Assembly (NCBI GenBank): GCA_964604825.1
Contig: CAZSAL010000010.1
Coordinates: 3,216-67,215, forward strand
Origin: CAZSAL01 sp964604825
Lineage (GTDB): Bacteria; Elusimicrobiota; Elusimicrobia; 2-01-FULL-59-12
Direction: 5' to 3'
DNA length: 64,000 nucleotides
Numbering within the stretch: position 1 is the first letter of the stretch; every line of letters starts with the position of its first letter. The notes beneath the pieces were generated by a model. That model did not search any database, was not told where the DNA came from, and saw only the letters and a list, made by a program, of their open reading frames with translations. Made by a program: the position numbers and the translations under genes. This document shows positions 48,561-57,405 of this stretch, in pieces.

Positions 48561-49816
48561 CAGTCCTTGAGGCGTCCCGTGTACATGGGATGTTTCAGAC
48601 AGAGTTTTTTAACTTCTTCGCGCACCTTATCCAGCGCAATGTCATCCTGAGCGCTGGCGATCGCCTGGTCTATCCACCCGGCTAAGGTAGCCATATCCCG
48701 TTCTTTCAGGCCGCGCGTGGTGATCGCAGGCGTGCCGATGCGTATGCCGCTGGCGACAAACGGCTTTTCAGGATCAAATGGAATGGTATTTTTGTTAACG
48801 GTGATGCCGGCTTTGTCCAGCGCCTTTTCGGCTGCGGCGCCGGTAATTTTCTTGGGGCGCAGATCCAGCAGAAACATATGGCAGTCCGTTCCCCCGGATA
48901 CGATGCGGAACCCGCGATCCGACAGCTGTTTTGCCAGTTCCCGGCTGTTTGCGAGAATCTGCTGCTGATATTCTTTGAACGATGGTTTTAGCGCTTCCCC
49001 GAATGCCGCAGCCTTTGCCGCTATGACATGCATCAGCGGGCCGCCCTGGGCTCCCGGGAAAACGAGCTTATCCAGCGCGGGCGCGTAGGAAGCACGGCAC
49101 ATAATCATGCCGCCGCGCGGGCCGCGAAGGGTCTTGTGGGTAGTAGTAGTCACGAAATCCGCGAAGGGCACGGGAGAAGGATAAATCCCTGCGGCTATCA
49201 GCCCGGCGTAATGGGCGATATCAGCCATAAAGACCGCTCCCACCTTGTCGCATATCGCCCGGAAGCGCTGCCAGTCGAACACGCGCGAGTAGGCGGAGGC
49301 TCCGACGCATATCAACCTGGGGCGATGCTCGACAGCGAGGCGTTCCGCCTCATCGTAATCCACCAGCTCGGTATCCTGCCGGACGTTAAAACCGATAACC
49401 TTGAAATACTTCCCGGAAAAATTCAGCGGATGCCCGTGCGAGAGATGCCCCCCGTGCGCCAGGTTCAGCCCCATGATCGTATCGCCGATATTAAGAACTG
49501 AAAGGTACACGGAAAGATTTGCGGAAGTGCCGGAATGCGGCTGGACATTGACGTGCTCCGCGCCAAACAGCTGCTTCGCGCGGTCGATCGCAAGGCGTTC
49601 GGCGACATCAACCATCTCGCAGCCGCCGTAATAGCGTTTGCCCGGATATCCTTCGGCGTATTTGTTCGTAAGCACGCTGCCCTGCGCCTCGAGCACGGCT
49701 TCCGACACCATATTTTCCGAAGCAATCAGCTCCAGCGTCCAGGCCTGACGCTGCGTTTCCCCAAGAATGGCCTCATATAGAACGGGATCCTGCTTTTTAA
49801 GAATGCTTTTGACCAC
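48560..49816 (-). CDS. glyA: Serine hydroxymethyltransferase
   Basis: 418 aa, standard length. A PLP enzyme that converts serine and tetrahydrofolate to glycine and 5,10-methylene-THF. Motifs: TLELIASENMVSEAV at the N-terminus, YAEGYPGKRYYGG, HGGHLSHGHPLNFSGK and the PLP-lysine loop VTTTTHKTLRGPRGG. It supplies the one-carbon units used by folD and metF elsewhere in the window. It is part of a run of overlapping minus-strand genes (rsmI to wecB). No unusual feature. Confidence 0.97.
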   Translation of the reverse strand: MVKSILKKQDPVLYEAILGETQRQAWTLELIASENMVSEAVLEAQGSVLTNKYAEGYPGKRYYGGCEMVDVAERLAIDRAKQLFGAEHVNVQPHSGTSANLSVYLSVLNIGDTIMGLNLAHGGHLSHGHPLNFSGKYFKVIGFNVRQDTELVDYDEAERLAVEHRPRLICVGASAYSRVFDWQRFRAICDKVGAVFMADIAHYAGLIAAGIYPSPVPFADFVTTTTHKTLRGPRGGMIMCRASYAPALDKLVFPGAQGGPLMHVIAAKAAAFGEALKPSFKEYQQQILANSRELAKQLSDRGFRIVSGGTDCHMFLLDLRPKKITGAAAEKALDKAGITVNKNTIPFDPEKPFVASGIRIGTPAITTRGLKERDMATLAGWIDQAIASAQDDIALDKVREEVKKLCLKHPMYTGRLKD

Positions 49817-49828
49817 GTGCGGCTCCTC

Positions 49829-50491
49829 TCATGCGAATATGACTTTTTCCAATATTTTCCTGCCGATAGCGCCTTCCCGGCGAACGGTGAACGGAAAACG
49901 GGTGAAATCTATAACGGAAGACGCCCTGCTCAATCTGCAGGCTCCTCCATCAATAAGCCAGTCTACTTTTTTTTCAAAAAGCTGTCGCGCCTGTGCGCCG
50001 GTTGTTGCCGGCTGCCTGCCGGACAGGTTCGCGCTTGTTGCGGCGACAGGAACTCCAACGGCCTTAAGAAGCGACAGGACCAGGCTGTGGTCAGGCACGC
50101 GGATTCCAATCGCATTCAATCCGCCTGTCACCATTCGCCCGAGCGGCGAAGCGGGTAATATAAATGTGATCGGGCCCGGGCAGAACTTTTTCGCCAGACG
50201 AAACGCCTCGTCAGGGATCGCTTCAACCAGCGGCAGAGCCGCGTTAAGCGACGGCACCAGAAGCTGAAGAGGCTTGTTCCAGCGGCGTCCCTTCAACCGG
50301 TAAATATTTTTTATCCCCCTCCGCGAAAACGCCGAAGTCCCCATGCCGTATACGGTTTCCGTGGGGAAAATCGCCACGGCGCCGCCACGAATATCCCCGG
50401 CGATTTCCTTTAAAAGAGCTTTCTGGATATGCTTCCGCCTGATCCGGACAGTTTTCGTCTTAAGTCCGGTAGCGCGCGTTGATGTCGACAT
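49829..50491 (-). CDS. tsaC: Threonylcarbamoyl-AMP synthase (Sua5/YrdC family)
   Basis: 220 aa, single YrdC domain without the Sua5 C-terminal extension. It makes threonylcarbamoyl-AMP for the t6A37 tRNA modification. Motifs: GGAVAIFPTETVYGMG, KGRRWNKPLQLLV, FCPGPITFIL and PVAATSANLSGRQPATTG. The first ~30 residues (TRATGLKTKTVRIRRKH) are extra; the domain itself begins around HIQKALLKEI, so a start further in is possible. It overlaps argJ by 32 bp and precedes glyA by 12 bp. Confidence 0.93.
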   Translation of the reverse strand: MSTSTRATGLKTKTVRIRRKHIQKALLKEIAGDIRGGAVAIFPTETVYGMGTSAFSRRGIKNIYRLKGRRWNKPLQLLVPSLNAALPLVEAIPDEAFRLAKKFCPGPITFILPASPLGRMVTGGLNAIGIRVPDHSLVLSLLKAVGVPVAATSANLSGRQPATTGAQARQLFEKKVDWLIDGGACRLSRASSVIDFTRFPFTVRREGAIGRKILEKVIFA

Positions 50492-51701
50492 AGCGGCCGG
50501 TAAAATCGCAGGTCCAGTAATGGCCTTTAGCCCGCCCCTGATTGAGTCGGATAGTTATAACCACCTCCTTGGCCTTAAGGGGTTCCCGCGCTTTTTCCGC
50601 CGGTACGGAAGTAGGCGCGCCCCTGCGGAAAACGCAGAGATTGCCGAATAAAATATCCACCTTCCAGGGATCGAGAGAAACGCCCGCCCGTCCCAGCGCG
50701 GCAAGTATCCGGCCCCAATTGGAATCTTCGCCATAAGCCGCGGTCTTTACCAGCGGCGAGGTGGCCACGGTCATTGCAAACTGCAGAGCATCGGCTTCGC
50801 TGCGGGCTCCTTCCACGCGGATTTCCAGGAATTTGCTCGCGCCTTCGCCGTCTTTGGCGATCTTTTTTGCCAGATCAACGCAGATCGCCTCCAGCGCTTC
50901 CGCAAACAGCTTTTTTTCCGCCTGCGTTCGCAGCCTCGCTCCGGAAGCTCCGTTGGCCAGAAGGAACACGCTGTCATTGGTTGACGTATCGCCGTCAACT
51001 GTGACCCGGTTGAAACTGGTGTCTGTGGCCCGGAAAAGAATTTTTTCGAGATCCGCAGCTTCCGCTTCCGCGTCAGTCAGAATAAAGGAAAGCATTGTGG
51101 CGTGCTTGCCCTTCAAGGAAGCAGGAACGTTGCCGGTCGGCGTCATCCAGGGATGAACCATGCCTGCGCCTTTTGCGCATCCCCAGAGGCGCACTTCTTT
51201 ACCTTGAATCCTGATCAGCTGATGCGATATTTTAACCGTCGTGTCCGTAGTAAGAATTGCTTCCGCAGCCTTATGAAAAGAATGCGCCTGTATTCCTTCG
51301 TCCTTCAACAGCCGCTTCGAAAGCATGGGGATTTCTTCGGACATCAGTTCCATGGGCATGAAGTCGCCGATGACACCGGTTGAGGCGACCAGAATCTGCT
51401 CATTGGGAACAGAAAGGGCATTCTGCGCCCAGACAATCGTCTGTTCCGCATCACGCACGCCGCGCTTTCCAGTGCAGCAGTTGGCGCAACCGGAATTGAC
51501 CAGAATCACTCGCGCACTGCCTTTATGCAGTCGTTTGATATCAACCGGGATGTGCACGCACTTTACGCGGTTGGTCGTAAAACAGGCGGCAGCGGAAGCC
51601 GTTTTCTCCGAATAAAAAATCACCGTACCGTGCCTGCTGGGCCTGGGCCGGTCATGCCGTGGCAGACCGGCGGCTCGAAATCCTTTAGGTATGGAACTCA
51701 T
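50460..51701 (-). CDS. argJ: Glutamate N-acetyltransferase / acetylglutamate synthase ArgJ
   Basis: 413 aa, arginine biosynthesis. ArgJ moves the acetyl group from N-acetylornithine to glutamate; the proenzyme cleaves itself before a threonine. Here that site is HATMLSFILTDA. Between the usual AKGAGMVHP and this segment is an extra ~16 residues (WMTPTGNVPASLKGK) that most ArgJ proteins lack (KGxGMIxPxxATML). Other landmarks: NSGCANCCTGKRGVRDA and TSVNRVTVDGDTSTND-like DTSFNRVTVDGDTSTND. It overlaps argC by 4 bp. Whether the insertion permits autocleavage is unknown. Confidence 0.93.
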   Translation of the reverse strand: MSSIPKGFRAAGLPRHDRPRPSRHGTVIFYSEKTASAAACFTTNRVKCVHIPVDIKRLHKGSARVILVNSGCANCCTGKRGVRDAEQTIVWAQNALSVPNEQILVASTGVIGDFMPMELMSEEIPMLSKRLLKDEGIQAHSFHKAAEAILTTDTTVKISHQLIRIQGKEVRLWGCAKGAGMVHPWMTPTGNVPASLKGKHATMLSFILTDAEAEAADLEKILFRATDTSFNRVTVDGDTSTNDSVFLLANGASGARLRTQAEKKLFAEALEAICVDLAKKIAKDGEGASKFLEIRVEGARSEADALQFAMTVATSPLVKTAAYGEDSNWGRILAALGRAGVSLDPWKVDILFGNLCVFRRGAPTSVPAEKAREPLKAKEVVITIRLNQGRAKGHYWTCDFTGRYVDINARYRT

Positions 51702-52762
51702 AATAATCCTTCCGATTCTTTTATACCGAACATGAGGTTCATGTTCTGAATGGCCTGGCCGCTGGCTCCCTTGATGAGATTATCCAGAGCAGCCATGACA
51801 ATAGCCGTTTTCCCTGATTCATCGGTCGCGACGCCTATATGGCACATATTCGTATTAGCCACGGCGCGCACTTCAGGGGATTCCATCGGCTTTAATACCT
51901 GAACGAATGGTTCGTCGGCATAATAGACCTGATAAATCTTCATCAGTTCTTCGCTGGTTACGCGTCTGGTCAGGGGCGCATAAAGCGTGGCGAAAATTCC
52001 CCTGCTCATAGGCGCAAGATGAGGCACAAAAATCAGCTCAAGGCTCTTGGCTCTAGGTGACGCCTTCCCTTTGAGCCCGGAGCCTGGAGCGGTTTTCATT
52101 GCGCGCCGCCATTCCTGCAGAATTTCCGGATGATGCCTGTGGCCTTTTAAGCCGTAAGCCTGCATGCTTTCGTTCGCTTCGGAATAAAGGAAAGTCGGAT
52201 CAAGCTTTCTTCCCGCCCCGGATACTCCGCTTTTTGCGTCGACTATCACCGGGCCTTCGCCAAGAATGCCGTCGGCCATAATAGGCAGACCGGCCAGGAT
52301 CGCCGTTGTCGCATAGCAGCCCGGGTTGGCAATAAGCCGCGCCTTCCGGATTTTCTCCCGGTAGCGTTCCGGCAGGCCGAATACCGCCTCCGGCAAAAGC
52401 TTCGGAGCCTCGTGCCGGCCATACCATTTTTCGTAGGTAGGCAGGTCTTCCAGGCGGAAATCAGCGGAAAGGTCTATAACCCGGATGCCCTTTTCGATAA
52501 GTTCGGCGGCGGTTTTTGAAGACGTGCCGTGAGGAAGGCCGAGAAAAGCGACATCCGTGTCCCTGGCGATCAACGCGGGATTATATTTTTCACAAATAAG
52601 ATCAATGCGGCCCTTCGAAAATTTATGCACCGCGGAAATAGGCTGTCCCACGAAGTTTTCCGATGTCACGTGTTTTATTTCCGCCTCAGGATGGCGCAGA
52701 AGATGCCGGAGCAACTCTCCCCCAGTGTACCCAGTGGCTCCGACAATGCTGATCCGTATCAT
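51698..52762 (-). CDS. argC: N-acetyl-gamma-glutamyl-phosphate reductase
   Basis: 354 aa, NADPH-dependent step of arginine synthesis. The Rossmann start is ISIVGATGYTGGELLRHLL. The catalytic cysteine is in ANPGCYATTAILAG, followed by VDAKSGVSGAGRK and the FVPHLAPMSRGI segment. An insertion (TAPGSGLKGKASPRAKSLEL) before IFVPHLAPM is encoded by a palindromic repeat at 52035-52090. It overlaps rsmI by 4 bp on one side and argJ by 4 bp on the other, so the three are translated as a unit. Confidence 0.95.
   Translation of the reverse strand: MIRISIVGATGYTGGELLRHLLRHPEAEIKHVTSENFVGQPISAVHKFSKGRIDLICEKYNPALIARDTDVAFLGLPHGTSSKTAAELIEKGIRVIDLSADFRLEDLPTYEKWYGRHEAPKLLPEAVFGLPERYREKIRKARLIANPGCYATTAILAGLPIMADGILGEGPVIVDAKSGVSGAGRKLDPTFLYSEANESMQAYGLKGHRHHPEILQEWRRAMKTAPGSGLKGKASPRAKSLELIFVPHLAPMSRGIFATLYAPLTRRVTSEELMKIYQVYYADEPFVQVLKPMESPEVRAVANTNMCHIGVATDESGKTAIVMAALDNLIKGASGQAIQNMNLMFGIKESEGLL
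52035..52090 (-). repeat. Palindromic repeat in frame inside argC
   Basis: AGCTCAAGGCTCTTGGCTCTAGG at one end and GAGCCCGGAGCCTGGAGC at the other form an imperfect inverted repeat based on the unit GAGCC(N)GGAGC. It adds about 19 residues in a surface position. Confidence 0.65.
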
Positions 52763-53481
52763 TGTTCGCTCTCCCGTTCGCTGTGATTATTTCCGTGGCA
52801 CATGATCACAATTTCACCTTTTAGTTCCCGCCCCTGAAGCTGTTTAAGCACGTTGCCTAACGTTCCCCGGATATATTCCTCAAAAATTTTGGTCATTTCC
52901 CTTGCTACAACAATAGCAGCATCCGGACCAGCTATTTCCTCCAGAAGCTGAAGCGTATCCATGGTTCGGTACGGTGACTCGTATATAACCAGGGTGCTCT
53001 CCAGCGCTACAGCCCGCGATAAAATCCGTCGGGCACGCGCTGTGCGCCGTGGCAGAAACCCTATAAAAAAGAACCGGTCCGTGGGTAACCCGCTGGCAAC
53101 AAGCGCGGTAATGGCCGCGCAGGGACCCGGCAGGGATATAACAGGTATTCCTGCCCCGATTGCAGCCTGAATCAGCTCCGTCCCCGGATCGGACAGGCCG
53201 GGAGTGCCCGCGTCACAAACCAGGGCGACAGATTTTCCCGAATCCAAAGCTTCCAACAGTCGTCGCGTCTTCATCACGCTGCTGTGAGCGTGATAGCTCC
53301 ACATCGGTTTCGAAATCCCTAGATGGGTGAGCAGGCCGCCTGTGCGCCGGGTGTCTTCGCAGGCAACCAGGTCTACCCCCTGCAGGATCTGCACGGCGCG
53401 CGCCGTTATATCAGAAAGATTGCCAAGGGGCGTTGGAACGATGTAAAGAGTGCGGCCTGTTGTTTTCTGCTCAATTTGCAT
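52759..53481 (-). CDS. rsmI: 16S rRNA 2'-O-methyltransferase RsmI
   Basis: 240 aa, SAM-dependent methyltransferase of the tetrapyrrole-methylase fold that modifies C1402 of 16S rRNA. Motifs: LYIVPTPLGNLSDITARA at the start, EDTRRTGGLL, LVCDAGTPGLSDPG (SAM loop) and SLPGPCAAITALVASGLPTDRFFFIGFLPR. It heads a minus-strand run: rsmI-argC-argJ-tsaC-glyA-wecA-wecB-yajQ. No Shine-Dalgarno is seen. The family 1 repeat at 53547-53616 separates it from the divergent ndk. Confidence 0.96.
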   Translation of the reverse strand: MQIEQKTTGRTLYIVPTPLGNLSDITARAVQILQGVDLVACEDTRRTGGLLTHLGISKPMWSYHAHSSVMKTRRLLEALDSGKSVALVCDAGTPGLSDPGTELIQAAIGAGIPVISLPGPCAAITALVASGLPTDRFFFIGFLPRRTARARRILSRAVALESTLVIYESPYRTMDTLQLLEEIAGPDAAIVVAREMTKIFEEYIRGTLGNVLKQLQGRELKGEIVIMCHGNNHSERESEQ

Positions 53482-53546
53482 TGAAAAATCGCAACTTCTT
53501 GAGCTATTTTAACTTTCCATTCCTGCCATTGCAAAAGCGCCCTCGT

Positions 53547-53616
53547 GTCATTCCCGAAGCCTCAATCGGGAATCCAATTTCTTTTTCAATTGGATCCCCG
53601 CATACGCGGGGATGAG
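53547..53616. repeat. Dispersed palindromic repeat, family 1
   Basis: GTCATTCCCGA...TCGGGAATCC, then GGATCCCCG...CGGGGATGA. The two halves have swapped sequence types relative to 16098-16185 (CCCCGA there, TCCCGA here), but pairing is kept in each stem. Confidence 0.85.
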
Positions 53617-53653
53617 AGCGTTTCCCTGTGAAGTATTATTGGTCGCTCTCATT

Positions 53654-53683
53654 TTGACAGTCCAGGGAAGTTTGGTGTATAGT
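53654..53683 (+). promoter_or_regulatory. Sigma70 promoter of ndk
   Basis: Perfect TTGACA (53654-53659), 18-nt spacer, TATAGT (53678-53683). Start of transcription is expected near 53690, leaving a 22-nt leader with AGGA upstream of the ATG at 53712. Confidence 0.85.
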
Positions 53684-53711
53684 GGATGAAATTCCAAAAG
53701 GACAAATAAAC

Positions 53712-54221
53712 ATGCTGCAAAATACCCTCATTTTAATTAAACCGGATGGACTGAAGAAATCGCTGACCGGCAATATTCTTACCAAACTTTCTGAAACCCA
53801 TCTGATCATCGTAGGCGCTAAAGTTGTTCATGTTTCCCGCGAACTCGCCGAAAACCATTACCGGCATCTGAAAGACAAACCGTTCTTTGAGGATCTTCTC
53901 AAATACATCCAGGGGAAAATATACGGAGAAGAGTATCAACGCGTGATGGCCATGGTTTACCGCGGAGAAGGAGCGATCCAGAAAGTCCGCGACATCTCCG
54001 GAGCCACAAACCCGGAAGAAGCAGACCCCACATCCATCCGCGGCGCCTACGGCCGCATCACGACCAAGGGCGTTTTCGAAAATGTGATTCACGCCTCGTC
54101 CAGCGACGAAGATTCTGAAAGAGAAATAAAGCTCTGGTTCAAGCCGGAAGAACTGATTTCCAAAATTTATCCCACCAAAGTCATTACCCGCGAAAAAATC
54201 CAGGAAACCGTCTGGGCCTAA
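53712..54221 (+). CDS. ndk: Nucleoside diphosphate kinase
   Basis: 169 aa from the ATG at 53712; the frame extends to a GTG at 53682, but that lies inside the -10 box. It transfers the terminal phosphate from ATP to other NDPs through a phosphohistidine. Motifs: LILIKPDGLKKS with Lys10, and the active-site segment NVIHASSSDE with H127. It is about 25 residues longer than the usual ~143, with an insertion around LLKYIQGKIYGEEYQRV and a C-terminal extension, as in some bacterial long-form NDKs. It stands alone behind a strong promoter. Confidence 0.93.
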   Translation: MLQNTLILIKPDGLKKSLTGNILTKLSETHLIIVGAKVVHVSRELAENHYRHLKDKPFFEDLLKYIQGKIYGEEYQRVMAMVYRGEGAIQKVRDISGATNPEEADPTSIRGAYGRITTKGVFENVIHASSSDEDSEREIKLWFKPEELISKIYPTKVITREKIQETVWA

Positions 54222-54240
54222 ACAAAGTCTGTCTTCGACA

Positions 54241-54349
54241 CCCTCGCCCCTTGCGGGAGAGGGTAGGGTGAGGGGTAAGGCCTCTAAGAATTTGCACTAA
54301 GGACCCCTCACCCGCGCTTTGCGCGGCCTCTCCCCAAAAGGGAGAGGCG
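54241..54349. repeat. Palindromic repeat cluster, family 2, between ndk and transketolase
   Basis: CCCTCGCCCCTTGCGGGAGAGGG, then GTGAGGGGT...ACCCCTCAC as a long-range inverted pair, CCGCGCTTTGCGCGG and CCTCTCCCCAAAAGGGAGAGG. It lies between two convergent genes and may act as their shared terminator. Confidence 0.8.
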
Positions 54350-54360
54350 ATTAAATGTTT

Positions 54361-56472
54361 TTATTTCTTGAGGATTTGTCTTGCCGTTTCGGCGATACCT
54401 GCGGCGTCGAGGTGATTGCGCCGGTAGTTTTCCTCTGTTGAACCGGAACCGATGTGGCTGGCAAGCGGGTTGGCATCCGCGCCCAGGCTGCGCAGGACAA
54501 CTCCCGGCTGGCGGCCGAGCTGCCGTGCCGTATTAACCGCATCTTTTACGCGGTCTCCGAGAGCGTTCGGTTCGGCGTCGTGGACGGTAAGAATGGGAAC
54601 CGCGTCTTCCAGATACTCCGTGACAAAAGGATTGTCGCTTTTCTGAATTTTATTGATGCTGATTACGTTGACAACTCTCGCTTTTATACCTGTGCCGGCG
54701 AGTTGTTGGCCGGCGTTGAGCGCCTCGTGAACAGTCGCGCCGCTGGCAATGATCAACAGGTCTGCCTTACCGCTGAATCCTGCGGGAAAAACATAGCTGC
54801 CTTCCATCAATTTCCCGGCGTAATTATCTATGCCGGACTTATCCAGGTGAGGAATATTATGCCGGGTGCAGCGCATGTAGATCGGCTGGCGGGGCGGATT
54901 TTGCAGAACCTTTTCCACAATCAGTCTGGTGATTTCAGCCGCTTCCTGAGCATCCGCCGGCTCAAACATCTCGAAAAGTTCCCCTTCCCTGCCGGACAGA
55001 TGATCGATAACCCCGGGCGTGGAAAGTCCCATCTGGCTTTTTCCATCCGGCCCGACGCCGCAGCCGGAATGCGTACCCACCGCTACAAAAAATGATCCGA
55101 ACATGGCCGCATTATTCAACTCGTCAGCAGCTTCCAGCAGAAAATTATCGAAAGTCCCGACAAAGGGAATCAGCCCTTCGAAACCAAGACCGGCGCATTT
55201 CCCGCAGGCGTTTGATTCTGCTATGCCTTCCGGAAAATAGGCGCCCGCCGGATTATCCCTGGTATGCCGGCCTGTTACTTTCTGAAAATCAAACATATGA
55301 ACGGAATCCTGCAGGTCAGGGGAAGTCGCCACTATTTCCGGATGAACCGCAGCCAGGTTGGCCAGAGCGCCTCCGAAACCTACGCGCGTTCCTACCGGTT
55401 TGTCGCCCGGTTTAAAAGAGGGGAATGCCGGGGACGTATTTTTGCGGATCTCCATGAGTTTTTGCCGCCGGGCAGATGTGGCCTGCGCGTTTGCCGCATC
55501 AACCTGCTTTCTGCCCTCCGCTGTGACTCCCCAGGAACGCATAAAATTGCCCAAAACCGCCGGATCTGCATTTTGCATTCGGGATTCGATGATCGGCAGA
55601 GCTCTGGCAAGCTCTTCATTGGTGGGCGCAACACCGTGAAATTTATATTCGCCGGGCTTCTGGCCGTGGTATTCCATAAAATCTACGCCTTTGCCCTTGA
55701 TCGTATTGGCAATGATTATTGTTGGCCGGCCGGATTTTCCCGAGTCTTCTTTGGCTCTCAAAAGCGCGGCGCGAAGCTGCGAAATATAAAGCCGGTTTCT
55801 GTCCGGTTCTACGGACTCGCCGTTTATGACCACGACATTCCAGTTCAGCGCCTGGAACATTTTCTCGTACTGGACTTGCGTCAGATCGTGAGTGCCCGCG
55901 GTTTGCTGCGCCTTGTTCCGATTCATTATCCAGGTAAGATTGTCTGCTCCAACCAGAGCGGCATTTGCTGCAGCCTCATAAATCTGGCCTTCTTCCGACT
56001 CACCGTCTCCGACAATGGCGAAGGTATGATAATCCTGGCCCTTATAGCGCGCGGCCAGCGCCATGCCCAGCGCCTTAGAGCCGCCCATGCCAAGAGCTCC
56101 TGTTGATACATCGATTCCAGGGGTACCGCGTGTGGCATGACCTTGAGCGGGCACATCCGGATTTTTTCTTAAATCCATCAGCATCGCTTCATCCCAGCCG
56201 AAAAGGCCTCCCTCGGCAAAAGCGGAGTAGAGAATTGGGACGCAGTGTCCTTCGCTTAGAACCAGGCGGTCGCGGTTTTCCCAACCGGGGTCGCGGGGGT
56301 CGTAGCGTAAAACGCCTCCAAAATACAGCACACTTATAATCTCCGCCAGAGAAAGAGTTCCTCCGGGATGACCGGAGCCGGCCTTATTCAAAGCCTTCAG
56401 ATCAAGCAGGCGCAGACGCTCGGCCGCCAGGCGAAGCGATTCAACGACATTCACGGTTTCTTTATTTACCAT
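54361..56472 (-). CDS. tkt: Transketolase
   Basis: 703 aa from the ATG at 56472 (an ATG at 56487 is also open). TPP-dependent transfer of two-carbon units in the pentose phosphate pathway. The N-terminal TPP domain has KAGSGHPGGTLSLAEI, GDGESEEGQIYEA and NKAQQTAGTHDL; the pyrimidine domain has GIAESNACGKCAGLGFEG and HSGCGVGPDGKSQMG; the C-terminal domain has ILTVHDAEPNALGDRV. It is a single polypeptide, not the split form. Convergent with ndk across a repeat cluster. No Shine-Dalgarno at either start. Confidence 0.93.
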   Translation of the reverse strand: MVNKETVNVVESLRLAAERLRLLDLKALNKAGSGHPGGTLSLAEIISVLYFGGVLRYDPRDPGWENRDRLVLSEGHCVPILYSAFAEGGLFGWDEAMLMDLRKNPDVPAQGHATRGTPGIDVSTGALGMGGSKALGMALAARYKGQDYHTFAIVGDGESEEGQIYEAAANAALVGADNLTWIMNRNKAQQTAGTHDLTQVQYEKMFQALNWNVVVINGESVEPDRNRLYISQLRAALLRAKEDSGKSGRPTIIIANTIKGKGVDFMEYHGQKPGEYKFHGVAPTNEELARALPIIESRMQNADPAVLGNFMRSWGVTAEGRKQVDAANAQATSARRQKLMEIRKNTSPAFPSFKPGDKPVGTRVGFGGALANLAAVHPEIVATSPDLQDSVHMFDFQKVTGRHTRDNPAGAYFPEGIAESNACGKCAGLGFEGLIPFVGTFDNFLLEAADELNNAAMFGSFFVAVGTHSGCGVGPDGKSQMGLSTPGVIDHLSGREGELFEMFEPADAQEAAEITRLIVEKVLQNPPRQPIYMRCTRHNIPHLDKSGIDNYAGKLMEGSYVFPAGFSGKADLLIIASGATVHEALNAGQQLAGTGIKARVVNVISINKIQKSDNPFVTEYLEDAVPILTVHDAEPNALGDRVKDAVNTARQLGRQPGVVLRSLGADANPLASHIGSGSTEENYRRNHLDAAGIAETARQILKK

Positions 56473-56556
56473 TAAGGGAAGCACCATAAGAGTCCAGGAT
56501 AGTATCGATATAAATAAATTTTATCAAACACCGCTGGAAGCGGCAAATGACATGTG

Positions 56557-57405
56557 TCAGTGCTCTGTTTTTGGAGCGAAGGGATTTTCCAGCTGGAGAG
56601 TTATTGTGTATTCATCGCTGGTTACCGGGCCGGCTTCGTCTTCCGCCGTGGCGGTAATTTTAAAAGCCACATCTCCGGAGGGCGGTTCATCTTCCGTACC
56701 GATCGCGTTCACGAATTCCTGGAAATGACCGTTCGCATCAGGCACCAGAGGCCCGGAATGCTTGATGCCCGTGCCGGTATCCACATGCCACCCGGCTTGC
56801 ACAAGCGTGCATCCCGCGGGGACGTGGATGTCGCCTGTCAGACGGAAACGGACTGCCGAAGGAGTCCCGACTTCTCTGCGCACAGGGCTTACATTCAGAT
56901 GGACGGCAGGTGCGGAAGCGCAGGTCATGGTAATCGTTATGGTCTGCGGCTCCGTCCAGGCGCTGATGTGCGAAACCCGCTTTCCTCCTTCCTTAGCGTC
57001 TCCGCGCGCCCGAACCTGGTAAACATAGGTGCCGGTTGATAGATCGACATCGCCGAAAGCCGTTACCGGTACCGACTTCAATGTCTGGGTCCCGCGCATT
57101 ACTTCGTAGCCGAAGGTATTAAAAACTGGAAGCAATTCAGGCTTGGTCCAGTTCCAGGAGAGGGAAACGGATTTATGATAAACCTCCGCATGAAAATCGT
57201 ACGGCGGGGGCAGGTCTTCGATTACTTCCTTCTCCAATCCGGGCGGCGGGACTTTCGGAGTGGCAGCGTGGACGGGAATTGCCAATAGAATAATAAGCGC
57301 CACGGCGCATCGAAGCCTCGGGGCATCGGTTAAAATTCTCCGACGCACCGTTTCTCCGATGCGCTGGTGCGATTGTTTACGGCACAAGAGCGGATACATC
57401 GCCAT
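56557..57405 (-). CDS. Secreted fibronectin type III-like protein
   Basis: 282 aa. A signal peptide (VALIILLAIPVHA) is preceded by a basic ~30-residue extension. A fibronectin III-like domain follows (YDFHAEVYHKSVSLSWNW, FGYEVMRGTQTLKSVP, TYVYQVRARGDA), then a second beta domain with TITITMTCASAPAVHL and a C-terminal half with YTITLQLENPFAP. The start at 57405 has AAGGAAAAGT upstream and overlaps the end of the NHL/TPR gene by 29 bp, so it is translated after it. It probably works with the large upstream protein in the periplasm or outside. Confidence 0.75.
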   Translation of the reverse strand: MAMYPLLCRKQSHQRIGETVRRRILTDAPRLRCAVALIILLAIPVHAATPKVPPPGLEKEVIEDLPPPYDFHAEVYHKSVSLSWNWTKPELLPVFNTFGYEVMRGTQTLKSVPVTAFGDVDLSTGTYVYQVRARGDAKEGGKRVSHISAWTEPQTITITMTCASAPAVHLNVSPVRREVGTPSAVRFRLTGDIHVPAGCTLVQAGWHVDTGTGIKHSGPLVPDANGHFQEFVNAIGTEDEPPSGDVAFKITATAEDEAGPVTSDEYTITLQLENPFAPKTEH

